In this document: piece by piece, positions 44,680 through 54,394 of the stretch
How the letters are laid out: every line of letters begins with the position of its first letter
Position numbering within the stretch: position 1 is the first letter of the stretch
Assembly: GCA_018066285.1 (NCBI GenBank)
Contig: JAGHRS010000006.1
Span: 1 to 64,000, forward strand
From: Candidatus Treponema caballi
GTDB taxonomy: Bacteria; Spirochaetota; Spirochaetia; Treponematales; Treponemataceae
Reading direction: 5' to 3'
DNA: 64,000 nucleotides
The notes under the pieces: generated by a model
The model's database searches: none
What the model was told of the DNA's origin: nothing
Seen by the model: only the letters and a program-made list of their open reading frames with translations
Position numbers and translations under genes: made by a program

Positions 44680-44708
44680 TTTATAAATCAATTAAAAAGG
44701 TGTAAAAT
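44680..44708 (+). promoter_or_regulatory. Putative promoter of the WbaP-like gene
   Basis: TTTATA (44680-44685) and TAAAAT (44703-44708) are 17 bp apart; the ATG follows 9 bases after the -10. It lies back to back with the barrel-gene promoter. Confidence 0.5.
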
Positions 44709-44717
44709 TATAAAGTA

Positions 44718-46184
44718 ATGAATTGTGTTGAACTTAATCAATACCTTAGTAAAAAATATTCCCATTCCTCCTCTTTTTTTGTCGGACTTGTAATGATTCT
44801 TTCTGATTTCATTGCTTTACTTTTTTCTATTGCAATCGGTTTTTTTATTGTTAACATTTTTGTTTCAGATAATATCCATTTCAGAACCTTTATTAATTAC
44901 TCTTTATATTTACCTTTATTCCTTTTGGCTTTTGGAGCAATGGGACTTTATCCAGCTATTATGATGCCACCTACAGAACAGATAAGGAAAACATTTTTCT
45001 GTTCACTTTTCGGTTTCAGTGGTATCTGTTTAAGTATTGTTGCTTTCAATTACAACGGTTTTTCCCTTGCAAAAGATTTTTTCATAACATACAGTACAAA
45101 TACTGCTCTTTGTTGTGCTCTTCTTATTTCCGTTCCAGTCTCAACTGTTTTCGTAACATTATTCAGAGAATTTTTCAAACATTTTTATTTCCGTAAACAA
45201 AGACGAGTTATTCCAACTATAGTGTATTGTTACGATATTGAATCTGCGTATCTTATTGAACGTCTTATTTCTTCCAATTATTTAGGATATGCACCTGCAG
45301 TAATTATTTCATCAGATTCTGAAATACAAAATCGTTTTCCGGATATTCCAGTTTATTCATCTGATCAGGAAATATTCAGTGTAATTAAAGAACTGAATAT
45401 AAAAGTTGCAGTACTATTAGGCTATGATGTAAATAAAACAAGTGAGTTTTTTACAAATTATCGTTATGTACTTTCTTTTGACAAAAGCCGTTTTGCTCTT
45501 TCCAATACAATGCAAATTAAGGATATGGCAGGTATCCTGGGGTTTGCAACGACAAACAGACTTTCTTTCAAAACCAATCTTTTCATCAAAAGATTCATTG
45601 AATTATTCCTTGTAATCATCTCTTCTCCGTTTTGGCTTACTATTTTCATTGTACTCTTTATAGGAGTTAAGCTTACATCTCCAGGACCAGCTATTTATGT
45701 GCATAAACGAATTGGTAAGAATGGAACAGTTCTCAAGTGCTTAAAATTCCGTTCAATGTATAAAAATGCAGATGAAATGCTTGAAAAAATATTGGCAGAA
45801 AATGAAGAGATGCGTAAAGAATGGGAAACTGACCGGAAAATTCTGAATGATCCCAGAGTTACTTCATTTGGTAAGTTTTTACGAAAGACAAGCCTCGATG
45901 AATTACCTCAACTTTTCAATGTACTTTTTGGCAATATGAGTCTTATAGGTCCTCGCCCTGTTACTGAATCTGAATTGGTTTATTATGGTAAATATTCAGA
46001 TTTCGTATTTTCAGTTAAGCCTGGTATTTCAGGTATGTGGCAGGTTTCAGGAAGGTCTGATACAGGATATGAAGAACGGGTTAACTTTGATACATATTAT
46101 ATTCAGAACTGGTCAATCTGGCTTGATATATGGATTCTTATCCGTACTGTTGGCGTTGTTCTTTCTCACAAAGGTGCTTATTAA
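44718..46184 (+). CDS. Polyprenyl-phosphate sugar-1-phosphate transferase (WbaP-like)
   Basis: A 488-residue initiating transferase that attaches a sugar-1-phosphate (galactose or glucose type) to undecaprenyl phosphate at the inner membrane, the first step of O-antigen or capsule synthesis. Four N-terminal membrane helices (about 20-140) and a soluble middle domain precede the re-entrant helix (about 290-315) and the catalytic domain with LKCLKFRSMYKNADE, RKTSLDELPQLFNVL and SLIGPRPV. It ends in SHKGAY as WbaP proteins do. It stands between putative Wzi-like barrels, the only sugar-handling enzyme of this region. No Shine-Dalgarno is seen at normal spacing. Confidence 0.9.
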   Translation: MNCVELNQYLSKKYSHSSSFFVGLVMILSDFIALLFSIAIGFFIVNIFVSDNIHFRTFINYSLYLPLFLLAFGAMGLYPAIMMPPTEQIRKTFFCSLFGFSGICLSIVAFNYNGFSLAKDFFITYSTNTALCCALLISVPVSTVFVTLFREFFKHFYFRKQRRVIPTIVYCYDIESAYLIERLISSNYLGYAPAVIISSDSEIQNRFPDIPVYSSDQEIFSVIKELNIKVAVLLGYDVNKTSEFFTNYRYVLSFDKSRFALSNTMQIKDMAGILGFATTNRLSFKTNLFIKRFIELFLVIISSPFWLTIFIVLFIGVKLTSPGPAIYVHKRIGKNGTVLKCLKFRSMYKNADEMLEKILAENEEMRKEWETDRKILNDPRVTSFGKFLRKTSLDELPQLFNVLFGNMSLIGPRPVTESELVYYGKYSDFVFSVKPGISGMWQVSGRSDTGYEERVNFDTYYIQNWSIWLDIWILIRTVGVVLSHKGAY

Positions 46185-46242
46185 CAATAGACTAATCATG
46201 TATAATTCTTTATACTGTAATTAATCATATATGCAGGTGGGT

Positions 46243-47790
46243 ATGAAGAAATACGCTATTCTTCTTTTTTTTGCTTTCATTTGTTTTTACGCGTTTGCAG
46301 AGTCATATAAAATCAATGAAGTTTCGTATGATATGAAAGGTCTTACACGCCAGTATGCTCTTTCACAGAAAGTTCCATTAGATACAACACAATTATTTTC
46401 AAGTACTGAGAAATTTGAAACTTACATCGAAGATATAAGGCAATTACTCAACAATCAGCGCGTTTTTCAAACATCTGATATTACCCTGACATATCTTGAA
46501 GAAAATGAAGATGGTGTTATTCCGGTCAATGTTCTGATCTCAACCGTTGATACTTTGAATATCATATGCGTTCCTTATCCATCCTATAATTCTAACTCAG
46601 GAATCACCCTTAAGTTAAAGTTAAAAGACTATAACTTTTTTGGTTCCATGGAAACCATGACTTTCGATTTGAATTATCAAGCCGATAGTTCTGATGAAAT
46701 GGAAGATGTATCTCACATATACGGGCTTACTTTTGGGTTTGAAATTCCTTTCAATTTGATTGCGATACCGACTTCCTGGGACAGTAATTTTAAGTTTTCC
46801 TACACATATGGCAATCCTGAAATGGACATGTCTATTCTTGAAGGCCTCAATTTTTCAATTCCAATTGGTGAAATTACTTCCTTAGATTTTGCATTCAATC
46901 AGAATTATTTTCAGAACAGTAACTATATAGACATATCTGATGATAAATACTTTCAGGAAGCATTCAGTCTTTCCCTTCCTTTCACCATTGCAACAATTCC
47001 AAATTGGTTCAGCATAAGGTGGACTCCAGCCATAAATTTCACGTATAACTGGGATAAAGATGCTTTTGAGGGTGAAGATTATGGCGGAATGACTGAAGAA
47101 AGCCTCAGAGGGCCGCTTTTTAAGGTAAGTCATTCTTTTTCTGGAAAACGCATAAACTGGCTTGGTAATTTCAGAGATGGTATCTCAGCTTCATTAAATC
47201 AATCATATGCATACAATTTTTATGATGATACAGACAATATGAATCTGACATTCTCTTCTCAATATTATAAAAAGCTTTGTTCTTTTATTGGTTTTTCTTC
47301 AAGACAATACTGGTATAAGAACTATGATGATTCAGCAGTTGAATTTGGCTCAATGATTCGTGGTATTCGTGATAGTGACTTGACAAGTTCAGACTTTATT
47401 GTCTTAAATCTGGACTTTCCATTTTCTGTTTTCAAGACTCATTGGGGAAAATGGCTCGGTTGGGATAAACTAAACTATGTTGATTTTGAATGTCAACTTT
47501 CTCCATTCTTTGATATGGTATGTGGATATAATACCTATGCTGACTCTTATTACAACTTCAAAGATGGCTGGTATGGTACCGGTCTTGAAGTTATTGTATT
47601 TCCGGAACGTTTTAGAAGCATACAGTGCCGGGCCAGTTTTGGCATAGACCTTGTACAGTTTCTGGAAAAGCAGAGTGAAGATAAGCCAGACTTACAGGAA
47701 ACAACTGATATTCTCTTAAATACAAACTGGCGTCAGGGTGTTTCTTCAGGTTGGTATGAACTATCGATAGGTGTCGGCCTTTTCTATTAA
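46243..47790 (+). CDS. Putative outer-membrane beta-barrel protein
   Basis: A 515-residue exported protein. The frame is open from 46231, but AGGTGGG lies directly before the ATG at 46243, where the signal peptide begins (MKKYAILLFFAFICFYAFA). The N-terminal part (about 20-110) is mixed alpha/beta; the rest is a long run of amphipathic strands rich in Phe, Tyr and Trp, ending in GVGLFY. This points to an outer-membrane barrel. A TATAAT lies at 46201-46206. It follows the WbaP-like gene and is convergent with the TPR gene. The substrate or role is not known. Confidence 0.7.
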   Translation: MKKYAILLFFAFICFYAFAESYKINEVSYDMKGLTRQYALSQKVPLDTTQLFSSTEKFETYIEDIRQLLNNQRVFQTSDITLTYLEENEDGVIPVNVLISTVDTLNIICVPYPSYNSNSGITLKLKLKDYNFFGSMETMTFDLNYQADSSDEMEDVSHIYGLTFGFEIPFNLIAIPTSWDSNFKFSYTYGNPEMDMSILEGLNFSIPIGEITSLDFAFNQNYFQNSNYIDISDDKYFQEAFSLSLPFTIATIPNWFSIRWTPAINFTYNWDKDAFEGEDYGGMTEESLRGPLFKVSHSFSGKRINWLGNFRDGISASLNQSYAYNFYDDTDNMNLTFSSQYYKKLCSFIGFSSRQYWYKNYDDSAVEFGSMIRGIRDSDLTSSDFIVLNLDFPFSVFKTHWGKWLGWDKLNYVDFECQLSPFFDMVCGYNTYADSYYNFKDGWYGTGLEVIVFPERFRSIQCRASFGIDLVQFLEKQSEDKPDLQETTDILLNTNWRQGVSSGWYELSIGVGLFY

Positions 47791-47803
47791 AGAAAAAAGA
47801 GAA

Positions 47804-48919
47804 TCATTCCATAGTAGAAAGCATAGTTGAAGCCGCATTTTTCACATAACTGTCAGGACATTTTTCATTAAGAATAATGAAAATATCTTTAGCCATGCTT
47901 TCATTTCTCTGATAATCAAGAACAAGTTTACCAAATACATAGAAACTGTTCCATACTTTATTGTCTTTCATCCATTTCTGAACATCAGAATGTTTTGCAG
48001 CTTCATCAAAAAAGCCTTCAACAGTTGTATATACATATTTTACATTACGGCTTTTAAGTATGCTATAGATTCTGGTGAAACTTGTCAGCACAGCAAGTAC
48101 AGAGACTGGAAAAGCCTTATCATTATATCCCATTTCAGAATAATATGAAGCAAGATCGATGCATGCACTTATCGTATCATAGTATTCACTGCGATATAAG
48201 AGGAAGAATTTGTCAGGCGTAAAATTACGACGCGTAGCTCTGATGATTGCATCAAGATATGAATTAGAAGATCTGCTTGTTATATATTCAACATAATCTG
48301 GATTATATTCCATAATCTGCAACAGTTTTTCTTCAAATCCATTCATATCATTACGTAATTCATCAAGATATGCAGAATCGTATAAAATGGATATCTTCTC
48401 ATCCTGAATATCAAGAACATCAGAATGATCTATAGCCTGTCTGAAAAAATCTGAAGCTATATCGTATTCACCTTCAAGCATATAAAGCTTTCCAAGCAGA
48501 TATTCAGCTTCAGGATATGCAATTCTGGAACGATACCATTCACACACAGCTGTAATTGAATTATTGAAGTCTTCCTCCGTGTGAAGGAGCAAAGCATTAT
48601 CAAGAATGGCAATTGCCTGTGATTCTTTTCGTTCTTCCCATATTTTTCTGACATCTGGAATAAGGTCTCCACGACGTTGAACTGCTGTTGGAATAAGTGC
48701 TGTTTCCATTGTTGAGGCTGCGTTTGTAAACTCTTCAATACGTGCCTGCCGTGCATTTTCAGCAAGCTTCATTGCCTTCATGACATCACCTTCATCATAG
48801 GCACGTTGAGCATTATCAAGCATTTTCCAAGATGATGTATTGAATGTATTATTGCCAACCTGTGCAAAGAGGCAGGCTGCTATAAGAGTCAGAACAATAA
48901 TGAAAACAAGTTTTTTCAC
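47804..48919 (-). CDS. Exported TPR-like protein, unknown function
   Basis: A 371-residue protein with a signal peptide; TLIAAC may be a lipobox, or cleavage may fall after FA at about residue 19. The mature chain is almost entirely helical with tetratricopeptide-like pairs (AQRAYDEGDVMKAMKLAENA, then AEYLLGKLYMLEGEYDIASD), suggesting a periplasmic protein-protein scaffold. Its ATG overlaps the ispG stop by 4 bases, so it is translated together with ispG. The same neighbours occur in other treponemes as far as I recall. No specific role can be assigned. Confidence 0.82.
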   Translation of the reverse strand: MKKLVFIIVLTLIAACLFAQVGNNTFNTSSWKMLDNAQRAYDEGDVMKAMKLAENARQARIEEFTNAASTMETALIPTAVQRRGDLIPDVRKIWEERKESQAIAILDNALLLHTEEDFNNSITAVCEWYRSRIAYPEAEYLLGKLYMLEGEYDIASDFFRQAIDHSDVLDIQDEKISILYDSAYLDELRNDMNGFEEKLLQIMEYNPDYVEYITSRSSNSYLDAIIRATRRNFTPDKFFLLYRSEYYDTISACIDLASYYSEMGYNDKAFPVSVLAVLTSFTRIYSILKSRNVKYVYTTVEGFFDEAAKHSDVQKWMKDNKVWNSFYVFGKLVLDYQRNESMAKDIFIILNEKCPDSYVKNAASTMLSTME

Positions 48920-50061
48920 AGGGATAAAAGCTCCTCTCTAAATGCTTTATCGGCATTTTCTCTTAGAGAGTTCAGCTTTTGCTGCATATTACCGGCAGTT
49001 TTCTCATCAGGATGGATTGTACGGACAATTTCGCCATGCTTGAAGATTATGACACTGTCACCCGTTCCCGTAATGCCGATATCAGCGTGCTTTCCTTCAC
49101 CAGGGCCGTTTACGACACATCCCATAACAGCGACAGTAATGTCCTTATCAAGCGACAACAGCTCGTTCTGCCAGCGTGAAACAAAGCCGTGAACATCAAA
49201 GCCGTTTCTGCCACAGCGCGGACACGAGACAATTTTTACGCCACCTGCCCTTTTTCCAGTTTCACGCAGTATCTCGCGGCCTGCGATAACTTCATTCTCA
49301 GGAGTATCTGAAAGGCTTACACGTATTGTTGAGCCGATGCCTTCATATAAAAGGTGGCTGAACGCAAGCGTACTCTTTACAATACCGCCGATAATCGGAC
49401 CGGCTTCTGTAACGCCTATGTGTAGTGGCGCGGAGCTTTTGGAAGCGAATGCCTCATTTGCGTCTATGGTTTCCTGAACGCTTGAAGCTTTCATTGAAAC
49501 CACGTAGTTAGTAAACCCTAGTTCCTCAAAGACAGCAGCTTCACGCAATGCAGTTTCGGCAAGCGCATGAGCTCTGTCTATTGTTCCCTGCTGAACGGCC
49601 GTCGCAAGATCAGATGGCAGACTTCCCGTATTTACGCCGATACGGATTGCAACGCCCTTTTCGCGGCATCTATTGACGACGGCCTCTACACGTTCACGAG
49701 CGCCGATATTTCCCGGGTTGATGCGGATTTTAGCCACATTGCCTTCAAGGCAACGCAACGCCAGTTTATAGTCAAAGTGAATGTCTGCTACGACAGGCAG
49801 TACTGAAACGTCTGCTATTGCACAAAGCGCTTCTGCACTTTCCATGTCAGGTACTGCAAAACGGACGATATCACATCCCAAGAGATGTAACTTTTTAATT
49901 CTTTCACTAATAGAAATAAGGGCGTTGCGGTCGTTCTGGACGCCCACAATGCCCTCTTTCCACATAGTCTGGATTGAGATAGGGGAATTACCGCCTATCT
50001 CAACCCTTTTTATGTTCCCCTTTCCGCCGATTACGACGGTCCGGGGTGTATTGTAGTTCAT
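48916..50061 (-). CDS. ispG: 4-hydroxy-3-methylbut-2-en-1-yl diphosphate synthase IspG (GcpE)
   Basis: IspG reduces MEcPP to HMBPP, the penultimate step of the non-mevalonate isoprenoid pathway, with a [4Fe-4S] cluster. The 381-residue length is usual. Recognisable are NSPISIQTMWKEG at the N-terminus, VADIHFDYKLAL, KIRINPGNIG in the TIM barrel, and the cluster-binding half with SCPRCGRNGFDV, VAVMGCVVNGPGEG and ADIGITG. AAGGAA precedes the ATG. It lies 17 bases downstream of atpK and overlaps the TPR gene, so it may be read through from the V-ATPase operon. Confidence 0.97.
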   Translation of the reverse strand: MNYNTPRTVVIGGKGNIKRVEIGGNSPISIQTMWKEGIVGVQNDRNALISISERIKKLHLLGCDIVRFAVPDMESAEALCAIADVSVLPVVADIHFDYKLALRCLEGNVAKIRINPGNIGARERVEAVVNRCREKGVAIRIGVNTGSLPSDLATAVQQGTIDRAHALAETALREAAVFEELGFTNYVVSMKASSVQETIDANEAFASKSSAPLHIGVTEAGPIIGGIVKSTLAFSHLLYEGIGSTIRVSLSDTPENEVIAGREILRETGKRAGGVKIVSCPRCGRNGFDVHGFVSRWQNELLSLDKDITVAVMGCVVNGPGEGKHADIGITGTGDSVIIFKHGEIVRTIHPDEKTAGNMQQKLNSLRENADKAFREELLSL

Positions 50062-50078
50062 TGTATTCCTTATGCTGA

Positions 50079-50510
50079 TTAGATGAGGAATGAGAAAACC
50101 ATTGCGAACAGAGCTACTGTTTCACAAAGACCGACAACCATGATGTACTGTGAGAAACCTTTTCCTGTTTCACCGAGTGCATCAGAACCAGCAGCACCAG
50201 CTTTTCCCTGTGCGATAGCTGACATAGCCATTGCAAGACCTGAGAAAATACCGATACCAAGAGCTGTACCATCAGCGATTGTACCTGCCTTTACACCTGG
50301 GAGCAGTGTGTTGCTCATCAGAAGGAAGCCGTAGATTGTCTGTGTAAGAGGAGCACCGGCGAAAACTGTCAGAATGAACGGAGCCGGCTTGTTATTCATA
50401 TAACAGCGTTTCCAAGCTCCAATTGCGGCCTGACCTGCAATTCCAATACCAATTGCAGAACCGATAGCTGCAATACCCAGAACACATGCTGCACCAAAAT
50501 AACCTAACAT
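50079..50510 (-). CDS. atpK: V-type ATPase subunit K (rotor c subunit)
   Basis: The membrane rotor subunit, 143 residues with four helices, a duplicated hairpin. The ion-binding carboxylate is E130 in helix 4 (GLCETVALF). L55-T56-Q57 in helix 2 and Q101 in helix 3 (AIAQGKAGAAG) match the Na+ ligands of Enterococcus hirae NtpK (T64, Q65, Q110, E139), so Na+ translocation is predicted. AGGAGA precedes the start. It ends the atp operon; an upstream intercistronic hairpin may help raise its synthesis over the other subunits. Confidence 0.95.
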   Translation of the reverse strand: MLGYFGAACVLGIAAIGSAIGIGIAGQAAIGAWKRCYMNNKPAPFILTVFAGAPLTQTIYGFLLMSNTLLPGVKAGTIADGTALGIGIFSGLAMAMSAIAQGKAGAAGSDALGETGKGFSQYIMVVGLCETVALFAMVFSFLI

Positions 50511-50540
50511 AATTATCTCCTTTAGCCTTTATAGGCCTTA

Positions 50541-50556
50541 GCTGCAACTAAGCAGC
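50541..50556 (-). other. Intercistronic hairpin between atpI and atpK
   Basis: A 5-bp stem (GCTGC/GCAGC) with a 6-base loop in the 56-base atpI-atpK gap, the longest gap in the operon. No T-run follows, so it is not a terminator; it could influence mRNA stability or translation of atpK. Confidence 0.4.
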
Positions 50557-50566
50557 CTTTTAATCT

Positions 50567-52456
50567 TTATTTGTTGACCGTTTCACTGAACGGTTCGTAT
50601 TTGAAACCAGACCATGACATGCCTAAGTGACCTGAGAACTCAAGTGTGTTAAGGCGGACGCCATGAACAATAACAGAAAGAACGTTAAGAACCATGTTCA
50701 ATCCATGTCCGAAGAATAACAGAAGTATTCCCGCACACATGATTGCACCGCCAAGCATACCGCCAGCCATTCCGTTTACAGTCTGGGAAATTGCAGAACC
50801 TGCAAGTCCGACAGCCCATAGACGGATGTATGAAACGATATCAGAGAAGTTGTTTACGACTCCGAGCAGTACAGAAACAATGTTCTTACAGCTTTCAAGT
50901 ATTGAAGCACCTATGCTTCCATCATAATTTGCAAAGATGAAACTCAATGCAAATCCGCCGCCGATAACAGGAATAGTCCAGCTTGGCATCGGGAAACGTT
51001 CTCCGTCTACAACCATGTTGAGGACAACAAAGTAAAGACCGAACATCATTCCCAGTGATCCAAGATCAGCGAGCATCTTCGGGCTCTTTATGTTGCGGAA
51101 GATACCTTTCAGGTGAGCAATACACAGCTGGATAAGAGCAAGTGTAAAGCAGAAAACCTGCAGGTTCTGGCTTACCAGATTAGCCATTTCTTCTGATTCG
51201 GCAGATGTTACGTTTGAAATAGCGAAGTTCTGTCCGAACAGAGGAACATTTGTCAGAGATAAATCTTTAAGCCACTGTGGTAAGAGTGCAACATCAATAC
51301 CGAACCAGGTACAGGTTACCATACCCCAGAGGACGGTAACGAGTCCGATAAATGTCAGAAGGAACATTGCCGGAGCAGGTTTACCTTTTCCAGCGCCCTT
51401 CAAAATACCGATCAGACCGGCAAGTGTAATGATAAGACCGTAACCACCATCTCCGAAAATCATTCCGAAGAAGATGCCGAAGAACAGCAGGAACCAGCCG
51501 GAAATATCGTATTCCTGATAGCCAGGGACAGTTCCCAGGAAGTCAGTAACCGGATAAATCAGGCTGACAAACTTGTTGTTCTTAAGCTTTGTCGGGACCT
51601 CATCATCGTCAGCAGGATCCACGGCAGCAAAACCCCAGTTCGCTTCTTCAGCAAGTTTCTTCACTGAATCTACGTTCTCTGCTGGTACGAAGCCTGTGAG
51701 CCATGCAAGTGCATTCTCTCCGTCTTCTTTCTCCATGCCAGAGAAAACGTTCTCAAACTCAACGTCTTTTGCTGCCTGACCAATTGCTTTTTTAAGGGCG
51801 GGAACGCATGCAACATCGTTGATGAGTTCAGCCTCAATTGAAGCGATGGTCTTACGTGATTCTGCAATGTCACGTCTCATTTCTTCTGATGAAACGGCTG
51901 GCATTACTATGGGGAATGCTTCAGCAGGCAGACTTTCCGGCTTCTTTCCATCTTCAGTAATCAGGAGGAAACGTACATTGCTCTTATCCTCGTTGACGAA
52001 GATAGTATCAATATCCTCCGGAAGTGAAGAATATTTAGCCGCTGGAATCTCATACATGCTAAGGCAGATGTTCTTATCCGCAAGATATGCAAAATCTTCA
52101 GGATTTACATCGCCCCACTTAGCAAGCCGTTCAATTTCAACAGTATTCTGGATAATCTTGTTTTCAAGAGCTTTTTTCTGCTCTACCAGAGAAACAACGT
52201 TCTCTGCGAATTCCAGCATATCTCCAGAAACTTCAGCAGCAGGTGCTTTTGCCTTATCCTTTGGCAGTTTTATATCTGACAGGATCTGGCATGCGTCTTC
52301 CATCTTGGAAAGCTTTCCTTTAAGGGTTGTCAGCTCAGCGCCGATTCCCTGGATAGCTTCAAGATGAACAAGACCTGCAGAGCGAAGTTTCTTCAAGGCT
52401 TCCTTTCGCTCGCTTTCAAGAACAATCAGGAAGACTTTCTTCATAGGAACTATCAT
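50567..52456 (-). CDS. atpI: V-type ATPase subunit I (a subunit)
   Basis: The stator membrane subunit that forms the ion channels with the K ring. The 629-residue protein has the two-part layout of subunit I: a helical cytoplasmic half (residues 1-300) and about seven to eight membrane helices (from 325 on), with FGMIFGDGGYGLI, VSYIRLWAVGLAGSAI and HGVRLNTLEFSGHLGM as family motifs. The arginine in SYIRLWAVG is the expected ion-gate residue. AGGAGG precedes the ATG, which overlaps atpD by 4 bases. Confidence 0.95.
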   Translation of the reverse strand: MIVPMKKVFLIVLESERKEALKKLRSAGLVHLEAIQGIGAELTTLKGKLSKMEDACQILSDIKLPKDKAKAPAAEVSGDMLEFAENVVSLVEQKKALENKIIQNTVEIERLAKWGDVNPEDFAYLADKNICLSMYEIPAAKYSSLPEDIDTIFVNEDKSNVRFLLITEDGKKPESLPAEAFPIVMPAVSSEEMRRDIAESRKTIASIEAELINDVACVPALKKAIGQAAKDVEFENVFSGMEKEDGENALAWLTGFVPAENVDSVKKLAEEANWGFAAVDPADDDEVPTKLKNNKFVSLIYPVTDFLGTVPGYQEYDISGWFLLFFGIFFGMIFGDGGYGLIITLAGLIGILKGAGKGKPAPAMFLLTFIGLVTVLWGMVTCTWFGIDVALLPQWLKDLSLTNVPLFGQNFAISNVTSAESEEMANLVSQNLQVFCFTLALIQLCIAHLKGIFRNIKSPKMLADLGSLGMMFGLYFVVLNMVVDGERFPMPSWTIPVIGGGFALSFIFANYDGSIGASILESCKNIVSVLLGVVNNFSDIVSYIRLWAVGLAGSAISQTVNGMAGGMLGGAIMCAGILLLFFGHGLNMVLNVLSVIVHGVRLNTLEFSGHLGMSWSGFKYEPFSETVNK

Positions 52457-53079
52457 ACTTCAGCCTCCTGTTTTGCCTTTTCAGCGGCGACTTCCAGGTT
52501 TTTCTTGGAAATCTTTCCGCGAACGACACCCGCAACCTGCTGGTCACCAAGATAAACGGTAATCTTCTTGATATTTGCTTTAGTATCAGGAATCTTTACC
52601 TTTTCAAACAAGTTGACCCTCTGTGTTGTGGTACGTAATTCTTCAGACAGCAGTCTGACCTGTTCTTCAAGAACATCCGCCTCAAGGTCATACTCAAGCG
52701 CCTTTTCCATACGGTCGGCTGCAAGGTCAATCCAGAGTGGAGTCTCGTAAAGGTCATAATCTCCGCGTGCAAAATCTGCACCTTCATAAATCGGAATGTT
52801 TACACCTGCAATATTTCCTTTTCCTTTACGGATATTGCTTACGGTAACCATGTCCGGCTTGAACGCATCCGCTTCACCGAAGACTGCAATCCATTTTGCG
52901 AATTCAGCTTCGAGTGCCTTACGCTTTTCGCGTACTTCACGGGCGCGTGCATCAATGGTGCGGATTTCTGTCTGGAGCTGCTGTTTTTTGAGCGTAAGGG
53001 TCGGCAGATAGCGCTGATACATTTTCAGTGCATCTTTCTGAGCCTTAAGTTCATTTTTAGTCAGCTTTAATTTTGCCAT
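52453..53079 (-). CDS. atpD: V-type ATPase subunit D (central stalk)
   Basis: A 208-residue, almost wholly helical protein that forms the rotating coiled-coil shaft inside the A3B3 head. The N-terminal KLKLTKNELKAQKDALKMYQ and the C-terminal helix with LLSEELRTTTQRVNLFEKV are typical of the V-ATPase D family. It lies 11 bases after atpB and overlaps atpI. Subunit F, its usual partner on the shaft, is not encoded in this operon. Confidence 0.93.
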   Translation of the reverse strand: MAKLKLTKNELKAQKDALKMYQRYLPTLTLKKQQLQTEIRTIDARAREVREKRKALEAEFAKWIAVFGEADAFKPDMVTVSNIRKGKGNIAGVNIPIYEGADFARGDYDLYETPLWIDLAADRMEKALEYDLEADVLEEQVRLLSEELRTTTQRVNLFEKVKIPDTKANIKKITVYLGDQQVAGVVRGKISKKNLEVAAEKAKQEAEV

Positions 53080-53090
53080 TTACAGCCCCG

Positions 53091-54392
53091 TTACTCCGCA
53101 GATTTTGGCCAGTACTGTGCAATAAGTTCTGACTTGATACCTGTTTCTTCTTTATTGAAGCAGGATGCAAGAATCTTCCAACCCATATCGAGAGCGCCTT
53201 CAAGCGGGATGTTTACGGAAAGGTCCATCATTTCCTTTTCGAACATGACACCGTATTTCAGGAGCTTCTCGTCCCATTCTGACATCATGAATCCCATGGA
53301 CTTCTTTTCGAGTGTATCCTTGTAAGAAGAATACAGACGGATCATACCATCCATAAGTGCACGATGGTCAGAACGGGTCTTACCATTGACATTCTGCTTC
53401 AGACGAGACAGGGATCCGAATGGCTCAATGCGTCCACCCTTAAGGTAGAACTGGCCTTCAGTAATGTATCCTGTGTTATCCGGGACAGGGTGTGTAACGT
53501 CGTCACCAGGCATTGTGGTAACTGCAAGAATTGTGACTGATCCTGCACTGTTGAAGTCAACTGCCTTCTCATAACGTGCGGCGAGCTGGCTGTACAGGTC
53601 TCCAGGATAACCACGATTTGAAGGAACCTGCTCCTGTGTAATAGCAATTTCCTTCATTGAGTCAGCGAAGTTCGTCATATCAGTAAGAAGAACGAGAACG
53701 TCCTTTCCCTGAAGAGCGAACTGCTCTGCTACTGCAAGTGACATATCCGGAACTTCAAGACACTCTACAGTAGGATCAGCAGCTGTATGAACGAACATAA
53801 CTGTTCTGCTCAGAGCGCCACCCTGCTCAAGTTCTCCCTTGAAATACAGATAGTCATCATATTTAAGACCCATACCACCAAGGATGATGACGTCAACTTC
53901 AGCCTGCATGGCGATGCGGGCCAGCAGCTGGTTGTAAGGCTCACCTGAAATTGAGAAGATAGGGAGCTTCTGTGAAACAACCAGAGTGTTGAACATATCG
54001 ATCATCGGAATACCGGTGCGGATCATACGCTTTGCAACGATACGGTTTGACGGGTTTACTGAAGGTCCACCGATAGCAACCAGGTTCTCTGTAAGAGCCG
54101 GGCCCTTGTCACGAGGATTACCAGCACCGTCGAAGATACGGCCAAGAAGATCGTCAGAGAAACTGACCTGCATCTCGTGACCGAGGAAGCGGATCTGGTC
54201 TCCTGTTGAAACACCACGACCACCGGCGAAAACCTGCAGTGAAACGAGGTCTCCGTCGATACGGTTTACTTCGGCAAGTGATTTACCGAAAGCGGTTTCA
54301 ATTTCAGCAAGTTCGCCGTATTTTACACCGTCTGCACGAACGGTAATAACGCTACCATTGATTGATTCAATCTTGCTATAAATCTTTTTCAT
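53091..54392 (-). CDS. atpB: V-type ATPase subunit B (non-catalytic)
   Basis: A 433-residue non-catalytic head subunit that alternates with A in the A3B3 ring. The N-terminal barrel, the central fold without a Walker A lysine ([14 protein letters not shown] in that place), [19 protein letters not shown] and [20 protein letters not shown] are all typical. [13 protein letters not shown] lies in the C-terminal helical part. It is separated from atpA by 2 bases and from atpD by 11. Confidence 0.97.
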   Translation of the reverse strand: MKKIYSKIESINGSVITVRADGVKYGELAEIETAFGKSLAEVNRIDGDLVSLQVFAGGRGVSTGDQIRFLGHEMQVSFSDDLLGRIFDGAGNPRDKGPALTENLVAIGGPSVNPSNRIVAKRMIRTGIPMIDMFNTLVVSQKLPIFSISGEPYNQLLARIAMQAEVDVIILGGMGLKYDDYLYFKGELEQGGALSRTVMFVHTAADPTVECLEVPDMSLAVAEQFALQGKDVLVLLTDMTNFADSMKEIAITQEQVPSNRGYPGDLYSQLAARYEKAVDFNSAGSVTILAVTTMPGDDVTHPVPDNTGYITEGQFYLKGGRIEPFGSLSRLKQNVNGKTRSDHRALMDGMIRLYSSYKDTLEKKSMGFMMSEWDEKLLKYGVMFEKEMMDLSVNIPLEGALDMGWKILASCFNKEETGIKSELIAQYWPKSAE

Positions 54393-54394
54393 GC

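Noticed and set aside
46185-46242. ATG at 46231 as start of the barrel gene
   Set aside because: AGGTGGG directly precedes the ATG at 46243, where a standard signal peptide begins; the 46231 ATG overlaps that binding site.
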